From NCBI GenBank assembly GCA_002721105.1, contig PBJL01000010.1, positions 1 to 24,761 on the forward strand: 24,761 bases of DNA. Reading direction: 5' to 3'. Made by a program: the position numbers and the translations under genes. Positions 24,500 to 24,761 of the stretch are shown in pieces. This DNA comes from Acidiferrobacteraceae bacterium (GTDB taxonomy: Bacteria; Pseudomonadota; Gammaproteobacteria; Arenicellales; UBA868). Numbering within the stretch: position 1 is the stretch's first letter; each line of letters starts with the position of its first letter. The notes under the pieces were generated by a model, which was not told where the DNA came from, did no database searches, and worked only from the letters and a program-made list of their open reading frames with translations.

Positions 24500-24761
24500 A
24501 TGAACACTTCGAGCAGTGCCGCAAAAAGACAACTGCAGCGCCTCACGGGCGCCCAGGTTGAGGATTTCGAAAAGCGGGGCTATCTTAAAAACCTGCCTGT
24601 TTTTCAGAATTCCGAAATTGCCACACTGCAGGCCACTTTCGAAAAACTGGCCGCAAGATTGCCCAACGGGATCGATATCAATCAGGTGAACATGTGGCAC
24701 AAGTGCAGTCGCATGTTTTATGATATTTGCCGTCACCCGACCATCCTCGACTATGTTGAAG
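24500..24761 (+). CDS. Phytanoyl-CoA dioxygenase (PhyH) family protein, N-terminal part (truncated by window edge)
   Basis: About 87 codons of a non-haem iron, 2-oxoglutarate-dependent oxygenase. ATG 24500 follows AGGA by nine bases. The sequence starts LTGAQVEDFEKRGYL, the typical PhyH opening helix, and runs through NMWHKCSRMFYDICRHPTILDYVE, the stretch that precedes the iron-binding HxD motif in this family; the iron ligands themselves lie beyond the window. Members hydroxylate lipids, ectoine, amino-acid derivatives or secondary metabolites. Its codon use favours GCC, CTG and CAG and its base composition is visibly more GC-rich than the SDR just upstream, a sign that it may have a different origin. 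Confidence 0.8.
   Translation, partial: MNTSSSAAKRQLQRLTGAQVEDFEKRGYLKNLPVFQNSEIATLQATFEKLAARLPNGIDINQVNMWHKCSRMFYDICRHPTILDYVE

Noticed and set aside
1..24761. CRISPR array, toxin-antitoxin or defence system
   Set aside because: No spaced repeats, no Cas or paired toxin-antitoxin genes, and no restriction or nuclease motifs were seen in any gene.

Overview
The window looks like chromosomal DNA of a moderately AT-rich proteobacterium, most likely a gammaproteobacterium and plausibly marine. That reading rests on the rimP-nusA-infB order, a NusA with two C-terminal acidic repeats, an RhlE-type helicase, initiator-tRNA and Arg-tRNA fragments that resemble gammaproteobacterial ones, and a lifestyle gene set of peptide-type ABC importer, class III aminotransferase, SDRs, homocysteine methyltransferase and PhyH oxygenase. 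No taxonomic marker was searched, so this is inference.

Left part (1-8.9 kb), all on the minus strand. It begins with housekeeping information-processing genes: infB (truncated at the window edge, with an 18-bp in-frame tandem repeat), nusA and rimP, preceded by a leader with competing hairpins and a terminator-like stem. Then come a DEAD-box RNA helicase with a TTG start, a cupin protein, a MATE exporter, an unknown membrane protein, xanthine phosphoribosyltransferase, an ABHD10-like alpha/beta hydrolase, and a small membrane protein gene broken by a one-base frameshift at a run of five G.

Middle (9.0-12.8 kb). A Sec-exported dihaem cytochrome c and a Tat-exported FAD flavoprotein of the fumarate reductase/ketosteroid dehydrogenase type sit side by side, separated by a strong terminator hairpin. 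They are a good candidate for a periplasmic dehydrogenase and its electron acceptor. A small acidic protein of unknown function is the only plus-strand gene here.

Importer operon (12.97-20.69 kb, minus strand). Seven genes follow one promoter: solute-binding protein, two permeases, two ATPases, an SDR and a class III aminotransferase. This reads as uptake plus first catabolic steps for an amine, amino acid or peptide-like compound. The first ATPase has no ATG/GTG/TTG/CTG before its Walker A motif and appears to start at ATT behind a perfect Shine-Dalgarno. A divergent homocysteine S-methyltransferase-like gene lacks one of the three usual zinc cysteines.

Right part (21.9-24.76 kb). A DMT transporter is flanked by 58-bp imperfect direct repeats. 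Beside it lies an intergenic stretch holding the 3' half of an initiator tRNA (cut at the anticodon loop), a 12-bp tandem repeat, a strong terminator, and an Arg-type tRNA relic whose D-loop carries about 50 extra bases. This looks like an old tRNA-targeted integration site that has lost its integrase. After it, on the plus strand, come a second SDR and the start of a PhyH-family oxygenase whose base and codon use are more GC-rich than the rest.
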